64,000 bases of DNA, taken from assembly GCF_020905335.1 (NCBI RefSeq), contig NZ_JAJJMN010000001.1, positions 1,426,001 to 1,490,000 of the forward strand. Reading direction: 5' to 3'. Both the position numbers and the translations under genes were made by a program. The stretch is from Flavobacterium lipolyticum (lineage in GTDB: Bacteria > Bacteroidota > Bacteroidia > Flavobacteriales > Flavobacteriaceae). Shown piece by piece: positions 34,301 to 43,637 of the stretch (position 1 is the first letter of the stretch; every line of letters begins with the position of its first letter). The notes beneath the pieces were generated by a model that was not told the DNA's origin, did not search any database, and worked only from the letters and a program-made list of their open reading frames with translations.

Positions 34301-36199
34301 ACATTTGGCACGAACATAAAAATCGAAATCTGTATCGTCCTGAAGCGATTCTAACTTAAACGGAATTACTGCCGCATCAACGATCTTTCCTGAACCATGA
34401 GCAAATCCTTTTGGTCCGTATTCTATTTGAAATTGTGATGCAGGTTTATAATTTTCCCAACTAACAGTGGCAGAATCATAACCCAAATTGATGGTTTTAG
34501 GATTAAGAGGTTCTAGACATACAGGTGTCTTTTCATACGTAAAGTCATCGATACTAAAATAGGAATCACTTTCATTATTGTACCTCAAAGCAATATAATT
34601 ATGGTTATTGCTCTTTACGTAATTATCTAAATAAACGGTATGCTCTTTCCATAACGAAGATTTATATCCGTTTTCAGTCTCGTTTATCTCTGAAGGCAGA
34701 ATTGTTTTTAAAGCAACAAAAGTAGCTGTATTTTTAGGATCAGACATTGTTCCTATGGTCAGCGAAGTTTTATTATAGTCATCGTCGCTACTATAAGCTA
34801 AAAGACTAAATCTTATTCTTTTATCAGAATCCAGATCTGCAATATATGGTGTTACAAGATAGGCTTTATCAACATTTAAAGCACCTACAAATTTCGACAT
34901 TACAATCGTTGTCGTACCTGTTTTAGGTGCGGGCTTTCTTGCCCAGCCCGTATCTTCCAAACTACTCTGAACCAAACATTTTCCTGCAATCACACTCCAG
35001 CAAGGATCAATATATTTTGTCCCTTCAAAAGAGGTACTGTACCTATCTGTAATTACGGTACAAGGTGTTTTGAAACTTATTGTCTTAGTCCAGTTAGAGA
35101 ACAAATCATCAATACAATTGGCGCGTACCTTTACTTCATAATCTGTATTTCCAACCAATTTATCCAAAGTAAAAGAGCTGCTCTGAATAGTAAAAATTTC
35201 AGTAGTTTTCTTAACTGTATTAGTCAGACTCACTTGAAAATTATTTTGATTAGGAGCATCAAAATTTATCTGAGCACTATTTTGCTGAACGTTTGATACG
35301 GCAAAATTAGTCTGATTGAAACAATCTGATGCTTTTTCGTAACTAAAATCATCTATATACAAACTGGTACTGTTACTCCCATAGTATCCCCTCTTAAAAA
35401 AGAACACCACATATTGATCGGTGCCATTATAATTAGTAAAATAAACGGTTTCCTGCCTCCATTCTAACCCTAATTTTGGTTCTATTTTTTGCAGAAGATG
35501 AAATGTGTTTTTGTCATTGGGATCACTCATAGTCCCGACTAACAATTCTGTATCCGAATTATAAAGTCCGTTTAGCCAAAATTTTATTTTTCGATCGGTG
35601 GCTAAATCATTGAATCTTGGAGATATCAAACCAATATGGCTTTTATCGTCATAGTTATAACTAGCCATTATCATCGAAGAACCTGCTGCATTATTTTCGC
35701 TATGATTCTTATAGGTTGTAAGAGATACACCGGCTATACTGGTGCTATTGTTATAGATAAGGCCCCTCCACTCTAAATTTGTGGTGTTTTTATCATTAAA
35801 GTTTGTCGCATAACCCACAGAAAAGACTTTATCACTTGATGCCTGTATCGTTTTTGTGTCTGACCAATTTCCCCATAAAAAAATTGTCCCCTGCAAACGT
35901 CTCTCTCTGACTCTAAAATCATATTTTCTTAATGGATCTAATGTAAATCGATAAAAGTTTATACCGGAAAGAGTCTTAGTGATCCCCTCCCCAGGCTTAA
36001 AACCTGCAGGCCCATATTCGAACTGCCATTCGTAAGTATTATAAACATCATATGCATGATATTCAACCAAAACTTCACCAATAAGTGAAACGGTTACATC
36101 AAAAACCGGATCGGCTACAATAGGTTTAGTTTTATTAGTGGCATGTGTAAAAAGAAAGGTAAAAAAAGAAAAAAGAACAACTAGAGTAGTTTTTTGCAT
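31319..36199 (-). CDS. Large T9SS-secreted fibronectin type III / jelly-roll repeat protein
   Basis: 1626 residues. A signal peptide (1-20) is followed by alternating modules: a fibronectin type III domain, often with the word EYGPKGF-x2-GSG, and a jelly-roll (MAM/choice-of-anchor-like) domain of about 170 residues with the recurring VxLVSPRFKDFDxxKKINFWM and IDDFxYE blocks. I count about five such pairs, then two further beta-rich domains. Residues 1556-1626 (YYPNPVENVLYIES to FKVIKK) are a type A T9SS sorting domain, so the protein is exported by T9SS and anchored or released. It is probably an adhesin or matrix protein; no catalytic motif was seen. Confidence 0.9.
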   Translation of the reverse strand: MQKTTLVVLFSFFTFLFTHATNKTKPIVADPVFDVTVSLIGEVLVEYHAYDVYNTYEWQFEYGPAGFKPGEGITKTLSGINFYRFTLDPLRKYDFRVRERRLQGTIFLWGNWSDTKTIQASSDKVFSVGYATNFNDKNTTNLEWRGLIYNNSTSIAGVSLTTYKNHSENNAAGSSMIMASYNYDDKSHIGLISPRFNDLATDRKIKFWLNGLYNSDTELLVGTMSDPNDKNTFHLLQKIEPKLGLEWRQETVYFTNYNGTDQYVVFFFKRGYYGSNSTSLYIDDFSYEKASDCFNQTNFAVSNVQQNSAQINFDAPNQNNFQVSLTNTVKKTTEIFTIQSSSFTLDKLVGNTDYEVKVRANCIDDLFSNWTKTISFKTPCTVITDRYSTSFEGTKYIDPCWSVIAGKCLVQSSLEDTGWARKPAPKTGTTTIVMSKFVGALNVDKAYLVTPYIADLDSDKRIRFSLLAYSSDDDYNKTSLTIGTMSDPKNTATFVALKTILPSEINETENGYKSSLWKEHTVYLDNYVKSNNHNYIALRYNNESDSYFSIDDFTYEKTPVCLEPLNPKTINLGYDSATVSWENYKPASQFQIEYGPKGFAHGSGKIVDAAVIPFKLESLQDDTDFDFYVRAKCGSEYSAWSDRGNFKTKCLGLTAGYTENFENAAFEKNGCWTRIVPYIYQRYYRKDRFVNINTINNGSSTVRNGSQSVLLSSQLDLVYPPGTGEKTDRVVLVSPRFKDFDNYKKINFWMQVPKESDDLSVELIIGTLSDPEDYSTFKAYKTIVVPVANKAKWLNYDVDFSNYFGTDKYIGFKQKISNQRSTRFFIDDFEYIQNNCPIPGILGARQSGPDSVLLDWRDNNTLKPSQSFDIEYGPKGFVSGSGTIIKVTENPYNLAGLALGTYEYRVRAYCDTNITSDWSDRYTFKTFCSKTAPFVENFDEHGRNLDQSTTFCWSYNIQLYAQLAEFNLPNITSAPYAFALYTNKDSAILISPYLDDFDKNKKVKFWLRGSQTGSSKAGTLIVGTIKNAADLSTFEPYLTITEQEINSLPLYGKEVNIDFSQYQGANKQIVFKYMAESTNGDYVRNTLLIDDFRYDQTLPCYEPIDVVFSDINHNSTLISWTSKNQATENVQIEYGLTGFAKGTGTIVNTKKNEILISKLQIGTSYEFYFKTTCASGNSLEAGPRKIETTCESLALPWKEKFTNLSRYGTNVLPDCFKFLRGEFILENTAKDDLNYRFSPDYKRSGFDDTGYLYLTGGFLTQIMTPMFYLNAGTTYKFNLKGRNSYEYRIQGVGLYVGKGQNDYNMSLNISQTGNNDRLTEYNYRDVSYYFTPLVSGDYSFLMEFANSGGSRLLVDDFELKEGYTSSIDGSGKTVTYDFTKMPPGELIFEGGNKRIILDSSNNILVMKGNSTPSEWKNVNGTSQIKKGAAVENSSVWERNESSIAKINTKVNAANASSLFMHFDLKQTFVSSNTESMFRVVVNGNVVGDVIKPESASGDDYKKYTVDLTPYVGADIRISLQHIGKSDAGDNAYLDNLVFDKTSSLGIDGTHFSNFKYYPNPVENVLYIESNSVLSKVEVYTLSGQLLSINNYSDSKVSIDFKNHASGVYLLVVTQDDKKETFKVIKK

Positions 36200-36250
36200 G
36201 TATTATCCGTTTTTTGGGTTGTGGTATTTTTGAATTAAATTCTTTTAAAA

Positions 36251-37363
36251 TTATATTAAATCTGCTAATTCTGTTCCTATTAAACTCCCGATTGCTACTC
36301 CCATACCACCTAAACGCACTCCACAAAACACGTTTTCAGACAATTGAGTAACAACAGGATTTTTACTGTTTCCTATTCCCATGATACCGCTCCAACGATG
36401 GGCGATTCGGAAATCCTGATTCGGTAAAATTACATTTTTAAGTAAATCCTCCAATTTATTTTGTACAATTTTCGTCTCCCCAAATTCAGTTGTTGTTTCG
36501 GTTTCAAAATCAAGATTTCTGCCACCGCCAAGTAAAATTCTATCGTTTATATTTCTAAAATAATAATACCCGCGATCCAGATGAAAAGTTCCTTTGATGG
36601 CTAAATTTGCAATGGGCTCTGTAATCAAAACCTGTGCTCTGGCAGGCCTTACCGCTCCTTTTGTCAACTGAGCTGCAAAACCGTTGGTGGCGAAAAGTAC
36701 TTTTTTGGATTTAAAACTAAAATCATTCAACACCAGTTCAACCTCACTTCCTAAGTCAGAATAAGCAGTAAGAGTTTGCTGGTTGAGAATTAAAATATTC
36801 TCAGCAACAGCCTGTCTCAGCAATTCCTGCATCATGTTTCCGGTATCAATTTGTGCCTCAAAAGGATTAAAAATCAAATAATCGTGACTGCTTCCAAAAC
36901 CAAACCGATCGAATTCTTTGGCAAAAACATCCGCTTTGAAAAGTGGTTTTAAAATTTCATTGACAAAAGGCAGCCTTGCCATACACTCCTCAAAATTTAA
37001 ATCATCTTCTCTTAAAAACAATTCATATCCGCCATACGGTTTAAAATCTATTGCAGTATCGCCTAATCGTTTTCTCAACAGCTGCAAGCCCTTCCATCTT
37101 TTTTCTACAAGCCGTATCACTTCCTCTTCTGAATGTATTTTAAGATCTTCCATAATTTCAGAAAGACTTCCAAAACATGCAAAACCGGCATTTTTAGTAC
37201 TGGCTCCTTGCGGCAGCATTCCTTTTTCTAAAATCAGAATTTTTGCGGCCGGAAATCTTTCGCGTAAGCGCAGTGCCGTGTGCAGTCCTACGATTCCGCT
37301 GCCAACAATAGTATAATCAACATTTGTAAACCAGTTTTTGAGCTCCCAGTAGCTTAGTTCCAT
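36251..37363 (-). CDS. FAD-dependent oxidoreductase, DadA/glycine-oxidase-like
   Basis: 370 residues. The N-terminal Rossmann motif VDYTIVGSGIVGLHTALRLR binds FAD; KGMLPQGASTKNAGFACFGS is the second flavin contact, and the C-terminal VFCGVRLGGMGVAIGS closes the site, typical of the DAO family (D-amino acid, sarcosine or glycine oxidases). The substrate is unknown. I place the start at the ATG at 37363 (MELSYWELKNW); two other ATGs, 3 and 18 bases upstream, are possible. It is upstream of the T9SS gene on the same strand, 51 bases away, but no functional link is evident. Confidence 0.87.
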   Translation of the reverse strand: MELSYWELKNWFTNVDYTIVGSGIVGLHTALRLRERFPAAKILILEKGMLPQGASTKNAGFACFGSLSEIMEDLKIHSEEEVIRLVEKRWKGLQLLRKRLGDTAIDFKPYGGYELFLREDDLNFEECMARLPFVNEILKPLFKADVFAKEFDRFGFGSSHDYLIFNPFEAQIDTGNMMQELLRQAVAENILILNQQTLTAYSDLGSEVELVLNDFSFKSKKVLFATNGFAAQLTKGAVRPARAQVLITEPIANLAIKGTFHLDRGYYYFRNINDRILLGGGRNLDFETETTTEFGETKIVQNKLEDLLKNVILPNQDFRIAHRWSGIMGIGNSKNPVVTQLSENVFCGVRLGGMGVAIGSLIGTELADLI

Positions 37364-37465
37364 CATAAAATAATAAATCACAATTAGTTAAAATCCAAAT
37401 CACAATTTAGGAAATAAATTTAAACCGGAACTTTCATTTTTTAAAATTCCAAAACGCGTACTATT

Positions 37466-37542
37466 TTTTTTCAGCCACGAATTCACAAATTATTTTTGCT
37501 GATCCTTAAGAATAAAAATTCGGAAATTCGTGGCTGAAAAAA
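37466..37542. repeat. Perfect 18-bp inverted repeat with CAGCCACGAATT arms
   Basis: TTTTTTCAGCCACGAATT (37466-37483) and its exact reverse complement (37525-37542) enclose 41 bases. It lies between divergent genes, so it is not a simple terminator; probably a member of the CACGAATT dispersed family. Confidence 0.7.
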
Positions 37543-37641
37543 CTTAGCCCATAAACTTTAACAATTTTTGGAATTTGGAATTTAGCTAATTTGGAATTTA
37601 ATTGTTGTATTTTTAGTCCCACGAAAAATTAGAATTTTATT

Positions 37642-39543
37642 ATGAAAAAAGTATTATTTACAACCTTAATAATGATGAGTTTAAACGCTATCGGACAGAA
37701 TGTAATGTCCCCAGAGTTGTTATGGAAATTAGGAAGAGTGAGTGCACTCGGACTTTCAAAAGATGCAAAAAATGTTGTTTTTAAGGTTTCGACCCCTTCT
37801 ATTGAAGAAAACAAATCGTCTTCTAAATTTTACATCATTCCTGTAGGTGGTGGAACTGCAACCGAAATTAAAGACACTAAAGAAGTTTTAGCAGACAAAA
37901 ACGTTTCGCCTGACGGAAAATTTTTAGTGTACAACGAAGAGGTGAAACTGGAAAAAGTTTTAGGCAAAGATTTTTATCCAAAACTGGATAAATCTGATGC
38001 TCAAATTTATGACGGATTGGATTATCGTCATTGGGATACCTGGAATGAAGGTAAATTCAATCATGTTTTTTACAAAGAAAACAAAGAAGGTGCCGCTGGA
38101 ATTGATATCCTGAAAGGTGAGAATTTTGATTCTCCGCAAAAACCTTTTGGTGGTGACGAAGATTACATCTGGTCCCCTGACGGAAAAAGCATTTTGTATG
38201 TGTGCAAGAAAAAAGCAGGAACACAATACGCAATTTCTACTAATACTGATATTTACGAGTATAATTTAGAAACTCAAAAAACAATAAACAGAACCGAAGG
38301 TAATTTAGGTTACGATACAGCGCCACAATTTTCCCCAACAGGAAACTTAACCTGGCTGCAAATGAAACGTGACGGTTATGAAGCGGATAAAAACGATCTT
38401 ATTGTTGAATTTAAAGGGATCAAAACAAATTTAACGGCAAACTGGGATGGAACTGTAGATAATTTTATCTGGAGCAAAGATGGTAAAAATGTATACTTTG
38501 TAGCTCCGGTGGATGGTACAAAACAGCTTTTTACAGTTAACTTTCCGGGATTGACCAGAATCGCTATTCAGGTTCGTCAATTGACTAATGGAGATTTTGA
38601 TGTGAATGATTTAGTAGGTTTTGCCGGTGATGATATTATTGTCACCCGAAATGACATGAATCACGCTCCGGAAATTTATTCTTTTAATTTGAAGAAAAAC
38701 ACCTGGAAACAAATCTCAAATGTAAATACAGAAACCTACAAAACAATAGCACCTAGCAAAACAGAAAAACGTTATGTAACTACTACAGACGGTAAAAAAA
38801 TGTTGGTTTGGGTAATTTTACCTCCAAATTTTGATGCTTCTAAAAAATACCCAACCTTATTATTCTGTCAAGGTGGGCCACAAAGTGCTTTAACACAATC
38901 GTATTCTTTCCGTTGGAATTTCTCCTTAATGGCTGCAAAAGGTTATGTGGTAGTTGCACCAAACCGTCGCGGAATGCCGGGTCACGGTGTAGAATGGAAC
39001 GAGCAGATTAGTAAAGATTGGGGCGGACAGGTTATGGATGACTACCTTTCGGCGATCGACGATGTTTCTAAAGAAAGCTATGTCGACAAATCCCGTTTAG
39101 GATGTGTAGGCGCAAGCTACGGAGGATATTCTGTGTTTTACCTAGCGGGTATTCACAAAAACCGTTTCAAAACTTTTATCGCTCACGATGGTGTTTTCAA
39201 TACTGTGAGTATGTTAGGAACTACTGAAGAGGTTTTCTTTAACAACTGGGATTTTGGAGGTCCGTACTGGGAAAAAGACAATGCAGCAGCTCAAAAATCG
39301 TATACTGTTTTTAACCCTGCAACAATGGTTCAAAACTGGAACAGACCCATCTTAATTTTCCAGGGAGGAAAAGATTTCCGTGTACCAATCGGACAGGGAC
39401 AAGAAGCTTTTCAGGCGGCACAATTAAGAGGACTTAAAAGCAGATTTGTGTATTTCCCTGATGAAAATCACTGGGTTTTACACCCGCAAAACGCTCAGGT
39501 TTGGCAAGGTGAATTCTTCAAATGGTTGAACGAGACGCTTTAA
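37642..39543 (+). CDS. S9-family prolyl-oligopeptidase-like dipeptidyl peptidase
   Basis: 633-residue periplasmic serine peptidase. The signal peptide covers residues 1-18 (MKKVLFTTLIMMSLNAIG). A beta-propeller follows to about residue 360 (repeats such as IWSPDGKSILYV and FIWSKDGKNVYFV). The alpha/beta-hydrolase domain has nucleophile Ser492 in GASYGGYS, Asp578 in GGKDFRVP and His610 in ENHWVL. GGPQSALTQSYSFRWNF shapes the active-site entrance. It resembles bacterial DPP5-type enzymes that release dipeptides from peptides. It is transcribed alone and ends at a terminator. Confidence 0.92.
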   Translation: MKKVLFTTLIMMSLNAIGQNVMSPELLWKLGRVSALGLSKDAKNVVFKVSTPSIEENKSSSKFYIIPVGGGTATEIKDTKEVLADKNVSPDGKFLVYNEEVKLEKVLGKDFYPKLDKSDAQIYDGLDYRHWDTWNEGKFNHVFYKENKEGAAGIDILKGENFDSPQKPFGGDEDYIWSPDGKSILYVCKKKAGTQYAISTNTDIYEYNLETQKTINRTEGNLGYDTAPQFSPTGNLTWLQMKRDGYEADKNDLIVEFKGIKTNLTANWDGTVDNFIWSKDGKNVYFVAPVDGTKQLFTVNFPGLTRIAIQVRQLTNGDFDVNDLVGFAGDDIIVTRNDMNHAPEIYSFNLKKNTWKQISNVNTETYKTIAPSKTEKRYVTTTDGKKMLVWVILPPNFDASKKYPTLLFCQGGPQSALTQSYSFRWNFSLMAAKGYVVVAPNRRGMPGHGVEWNEQISKDWGGQVMDDYLSAIDDVSKESYVDKSRLGCVGASYGGYSVFYLAGIHKNRFKTFIAHDGVFNTVSMLGTTEEVFFNNWDFGGPYWEKDNAAAQKSYTVFNPATMVQNWNRPILIFQGGKDFRVPIGQGQEAFQAAQLRGLKSRFVYFPDENHWVLHPQNAQVWQGEFFKWLNETL

Positions 39544-39562
39544 ACCGTAGATTTTAAATTAA

Positions 39563-39599
39563 AAAATAGCCGTAGATTTTCAGAATCTGCGGCTATTTT
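39563..39599 (+). terminator. Intrinsic terminator after the S9 peptidase
   Basis: AAAATAGCCGTAGATT (39563-39578) pairs with AATCTGCGGCTATTTT (39584-39599) with one wobble, 5-base loop. Confidence 0.85.
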
Positions 39600-39720
39600 A
39601 TTTTCCGAGCCCTCTTAATTATGTAAAACATTAGCATTATTTTGTATTTCAAAAACCGAAATTTTAAATAAATTGCACTGATTTCCATTATAAGCATCCA
39701 AAAACCTATAACATTACCCC

Positions 39721-42162
39721 ATGGAGAGTAAAAAAAGTTACATGCCGATAAAAGTACTCTTCAGTTATATTGCTCTACTGGGATTAGTGGTTACCGTAGG
39801 TTGGTTTTTGTATTCAGAAAATGTGGTTTACAATAAACTCGAAAGTAAGATTGCTTTTGAGAAAACTAAAATCTTAAAAGTAAGCAAACTGTTTTCTAAC
39901 GTTTACAAGACCGAAAGTTTAGCCCGAAAAACCATCCAGACCAATTCTGAGGATGATTTCAAAAATTACCTTATCGAAACCGATTCTTTGAAATCCAGAA
40001 TCGATACCTTAAAACAAATTGTTACCACACAATATCAAAAGACCCTGCTGGACAGTGTTACGTACCTGTTGTCGGAAAAGACAAAAAACATCAAACAGTT
40101 AAAAACCATAAAAAATAAAGCCGACGATGAAGTCTCAGTAAATACGGCAATTGATGAAATCACCAAAATGGAGTTTAAACTCCGTAAATTAGAACTTCAG
40201 GATTTCAACAAGAATCCGAATCAATTAGGGAGTTATCAGCGCAATGTACTTCAAAAATATGTGGATTATCTCAATCAGAATATCCCTGACGACAGTACAA
40301 ACACCCTGAGCAAACAAGCCTCGGATTCCATCTTGGCCAATTCGAAGAAACTCTTAAGCAATGTAAAACTGAAAGCTGAAAAGAAAAAAGAATCACTAAA
40401 CTTCGAAGAAAACAAACTATTAAAAAATGAAATCGCGATTTCAGAACAGCTACGAAAAGTACTTCGAATTATCGAAAGAGAAATCATCATCAACTCGATA
40501 AAAAACAATTCTTTAAAAGAAAAATCGCTTAAAAAAGTGAATGATATTGTTACGGCTTCGGCTATTATTGGTTTGGTGCTTACTTTATTTTTCTCGATTC
40601 TAATTGTGAGTGATTACTCTAAATCGCAGGTTTATAAAAAGAAGCTGGAGATTGCAAATTTTAAAACAAAAAACTTACTGAAAAGCCGCGAACAGCTCAT
40701 TTCTACGGTGAGTCACGATTTAAAAACCCCTTTAAGTACAATTGTAGGATATTCAGAATTGCTGGGTAATTCTGAGGTAAATTCCAAGCAGTCTTATTTC
40801 ATCAAAAACATTAAAAATTCTTCTGAATACATTACACAGCTGGTTCAGGACTTATTGGACTTTTCTCAAATCGAGGCTGGAAAAATCACCATTGAGAAGG
40901 TCCCATTTTTATTGCCGGAAATAATTGATGGAGTAGCCAAGAGTATTCAAACCGTGTACAAACAAAAGAACATCGACCTTATTATTAACGTCGATGAAAA
41001 ATTGAATGCCCGAATTGTTGGAGATCCCTTTAGACTAAAACAAATTTTAAGTAACATCATTGGAAATGCCTATAAATTTACCGAAGAAGGCTTCATAAAA
41101 ATAAGCGCTTACACCACAGAAAATAATGATTTTTTTGTTGTTTCTATTCAAGATTCAGGAATTGGAATCGAAAAAGGGAATCAGAAATTAGTTTTCGAAG
41201 AATTTGCTCAGGCGAATGAGGGAATCGAAAAAAAATATGGTGGAACCGGCTTGGGATTATCCATTTGTCAAAAAATAATTTCGATTTTAGGCGGAAGCTT
41301 AAGTCTCGAAAGTACTTTTGGAAAAGGAAGTACTTTTCAAATTCAACTTCCCCTATTGTTCGATAACAGTCAAAATTTAGTAGTTGAAGAGAAAGAATCC
41401 ATTATACTGAATGCTCCAAAACAAACGTTTATCGTTCTTGACGACGATATTAATCTTCTGAACTTAACGAGCGGTGTTTTGAGACAGGAAAAACATGAGG
41501 TATTTTCTTTTAACAGTGCCGAAAAAGCTTTAGAAGCCATTGGAAGTACTCCTTTCGACTTTATTATCACTGACATACAAATGCCGGAAATGGATGGTTT
41601 TATGTTCTTGGAAAAACTCAAAAACAGCGGTTACTCCACTTTTAAAAACCAGCCCGTAATTGCTTTAACCGGAAGAACTGATCTGGATGCAGCAATTTAT
41701 ACCAAGGCAGGTTTTACCACGGTAATTCAAAAACCTTATTCCCCTAAAATACTGTTGGAGACGATTCATCTAATTTTGGAAAACGACACATTGCCCAATA
41801 TTGACATTAACAAAGAGGAAGAAACGGTAAATTCAACATTGTATTCACTGGATACGCTGAAAGAGTTTTTAGGCGACGACAATGACGAACTAAAAGAAAT
41901 CCTGAAAGCGTTTATTGAAAACAGTTCTGAGAATCTGAACGCTTTAGAAAATGCCTTCGAAGCAAAAAGCACGGTCGAAATTAACTTAATTGCGCATCGA
42001 ATGGCTCCTATGTTTAAACAAATTCAAACACAAGAGATTAGTGAAATTTTAAAAGTTTTGGAAAGTACGAACCTTGACATTTCTGAAGTAGACAGTATAC
42101 TGAACACCTTAAAATCTAAAACAAATATACTTTTTAACGCTTTACGACAAGAAATAGTTTAA
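39721..42162 (+). CDS. Hybrid histidine kinase (HK-REC-HPt)
   Basis: 813 residues. Two membrane helices (about 12-32 and 278-298) flank a helical periplasmic sensor of about 245 residues rich in lysine and glutamate, probably a coiled coil. HisKA follows with His332 in STVSHDLKTPLS, then HATPase with Asn449 (IIGNAYKF), Asp478 (DSGIG) and GGTGLGLSICQK. A receiver domain carries Asp618 in IITDIQMPEMDGF, and the C-terminal HPt domain has His759 in LIAHRMAPMF. All relay sites are present in one chain, so phosphate could pass on to a separate regulator. Its stop codon overlaps that of the convergent NtrC-type regulator by 4 bases, suggesting they are partners. Confidence 0.94.
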   Translation: MESKKSYMPIKVLFSYIALLGLVVTVGWFLYSENVVYNKLESKIAFEKTKILKVSKLFSNVYKTESLARKTIQTNSEDDFKNYLIETDSLKSRIDTLKQIVTTQYQKTLLDSVTYLLSEKTKNIKQLKTIKNKADDEVSVNTAIDEITKMEFKLRKLELQDFNKNPNQLGSYQRNVLQKYVDYLNQNIPDDSTNTLSKQASDSILANSKKLLSNVKLKAEKKKESLNFEENKLLKNEIAISEQLRKVLRIIEREIIINSIKNNSLKEKSLKKVNDIVTASAIIGLVLTLFFSILIVSDYSKSQVYKKKLEIANFKTKNLLKSREQLISTVSHDLKTPLSTIVGYSELLGNSEVNSKQSYFIKNIKNSSEYITQLVQDLLDFSQIEAGKITIEKVPFLLPEIIDGVAKSIQTVYKQKNIDLIINVDEKLNARIVGDPFRLKQILSNIIGNAYKFTEEGFIKISAYTTENNDFFVVSIQDSGIGIEKGNQKLVFEEFAQANEGIEKKYGGTGLGLSICQKIISILGGSLSLESTFGKGSTFQIQLPLLFDNSQNLVVEEKESIILNAPKQTFIVLDDDINLLNLTSGVLRQEKHEVFSFNSAEKALEAIGSTPFDFIITDIQMPEMDGFMFLEKLKNSGYSTFKNQPVIALTGRTDLDAAIYTKAGFTTVIQKPYSPKILLETIHLILENDTLPNIDINKEEETVNSTLYSLDTLKEFLGDDNDELKEILKAFIENSSENLNALENAFEAKSTVEINLIAHRMAPMFKQIQTQEISEILKVLESTNLDISEVDSILNTLKSKTNILFNALRQEIV

Positions 42163-43508
42163 TCTATATTGTAATGCTTTAATTTATTGTAAAGTGTTTT
42201 TCTGGTAATCTTAAGTAATTTTGCTGCTTCCGATTTGTTATTTTGCGCTCTCGATAACGCCTGAATAATGGCCTCTCTTTCATTTTCAGATAACGAAAAA
42301 TTATCATTAGAACTTGTTGGCTTTTGTATCTGAAAAAATTCTGCCGGCAGAACATCACTTTCGATAAATTCACCTTTGGACAACAACGTCGAACGTTTGA
42401 CACAATTTTGCAATTCACGTAAATTTCCCGGCCAGTTGTAATTTTGAAAAATTGCAACTACTTCGGGTGAAAATCCAATCACCTCTTTGTTCAGCTGCTG
42501 GTTCGCTTTTTCGAGAAAATAATCGGCGAAAACCATCAAATCTTCCTCCCGCTCTTTTAAAGAAGGCGACAATATAGAAAACTCGTTGATTCTATGGTAT
42601 AAATCCTCTCTAAAATCGCCGTTTTTTACTGCCTCACGCAAATCTTCATTCGTAGCGGTAATAATGCGAATATCGACGTTTATTTCTTTATTACTTCCAA
42701 CAGGTTTAATTTTTCGTTCCTGAAGTGCTCTTAACAGTTGAATTTGATTCTCATAAGAAAGATTCCCAATTTCATCCAGAAAAAGCGTTCCGCCATTAGC
42801 TGCTTCAAAATAACCCATTTTGTCGCTGATAGCACCGGTGAAAGATCCTTTTAGATGTCCGAAGAATTCACTTGCTGCCAATTCTTTCGGAATAGCTCCG
42901 CAATCGACTGCAATAAAATTATTGTTTTTCCTTAAACTTTGCTGATGGATACTTTTGGCAATAATTTCTTTTCCTGTTCCACTCTCTCCAATAATTAAAA
43001 CCGACATATCTGTCGGGCTTACCAATTGAATATGATCCAGAAGTTTTTTAGAAGCTATCGAAATCCCTTTTACAAATTCGTTTTCGGCAGTAGTTTGTTT
43101 TTTTGCGGTTTTCTTCTCTTTCACCACTACTTCATCCGTCTCCTCTTCTGAAGCTTTTAACGCATTTGTAATGACCAGTAAAACTTCATCAGGATTGAAA
43201 GGTTTCGAAATGTAATCGGCTGCGCCATTTTTGATCGCTTTCACTGCAGTATTAACATCAGAGTAGCCCGTCATCAAAATTACCGGAACTTGGGGGTATG
43301 CCATTTTAATTTCGGCCATAAGTCCGATACCATCAGAATCAGGTAAACGGAGATCTGTTAAAATCAAATCGAAAGATTCTTTTTTGATTGCAACTCTGGC
43401 TTCGGCAGCTGAGAAAGCAATAGCTACTTCGTATGTTTTTTTGATTAGAAATTTCTCTAATAATTTGCAGAACGAAATATCATCTTCTATCAGTAATATC
43501 TTTGGCAT
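42159..43508 (-). CDS. Sigma-54-dependent response regulator, NtrC family
   Basis: 449 residues. The receiver has Asp9/Asp10 and phospho-acceptor Asp52 (LILTDLRLPDSDG). The AAA+ domain has Walker A GESGTGKE (174-181), the sigma-54 contact loop GSFTGA (221-226), Walker B GGTLFLDEIG and the WPGNLRELQN motif. A Fis-type HTH is at the C-terminus (NKSEAAKLLKITRKTLYNKL). The loop is GSFTGA rather than the usual GAFTGA, a variant reported as tolerated in some activators. It should open RpoN promoters; rpoN is at 13674. The convergent hybrid kinase is the likely phosphodonor. Confidence 0.95.
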   Translation of the reverse strand: MPKILLIEDDISFCKLLEKFLIKKTYEVAIAFSAAEARVAIKKESFDLILTDLRLPDSDGIGLMAEIKMAYPQVPVILMTGYSDVNTAVKAIKNGAADYISKPFNPDEVLLVITNALKASEEETDEVVVKEKKTAKKQTTAENEFVKGISIASKKLLDHIQLVSPTDMSVLIIGESGTGKEIIAKSIHQQSLRKNNNFIAVDCGAIPKELAASEFFGHLKGSFTGAISDKMGYFEAANGGTLFLDEIGNLSYENQIQLLRALQERKIKPVGSNKEINVDIRIITATNEDLREAVKNGDFREDLYHRINEFSILSPSLKEREEDLMVFADYFLEKANQQLNKEVIGFSPEVVAIFQNYNWPGNLRELQNCVKRSTLLSKGEFIESDVLPAEFFQIQKPTSSNDNFSLSENEREAIIQALSRAQNNKSEAAKLLKITRKTLYNKLKHYNID

Positions 43509-43575
43509 TTGTTTCTGAGGACTTTTTTGCTAAAATAATACTAATAAAATTGTCTTTTCACAAAATTATGTAAAA

Positions 43576-43606
43576 AAAAAGAGATTGCTTATCGCAATCT
43601 CTTTTT
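43576..43606. terminator. Terminator between the PepSY-like array and the regulator
   Basis: AAAAAGAGATTGC (43576-43588) pairs with GCAATCTCTTTTT (43594-43606), loop TTATC. It ends array transcripts before the regulator gene. Confidence 0.85.
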
Positions 43607-43637
43607 CACCAAAAACATAAATCTAAAATTCACCTAA

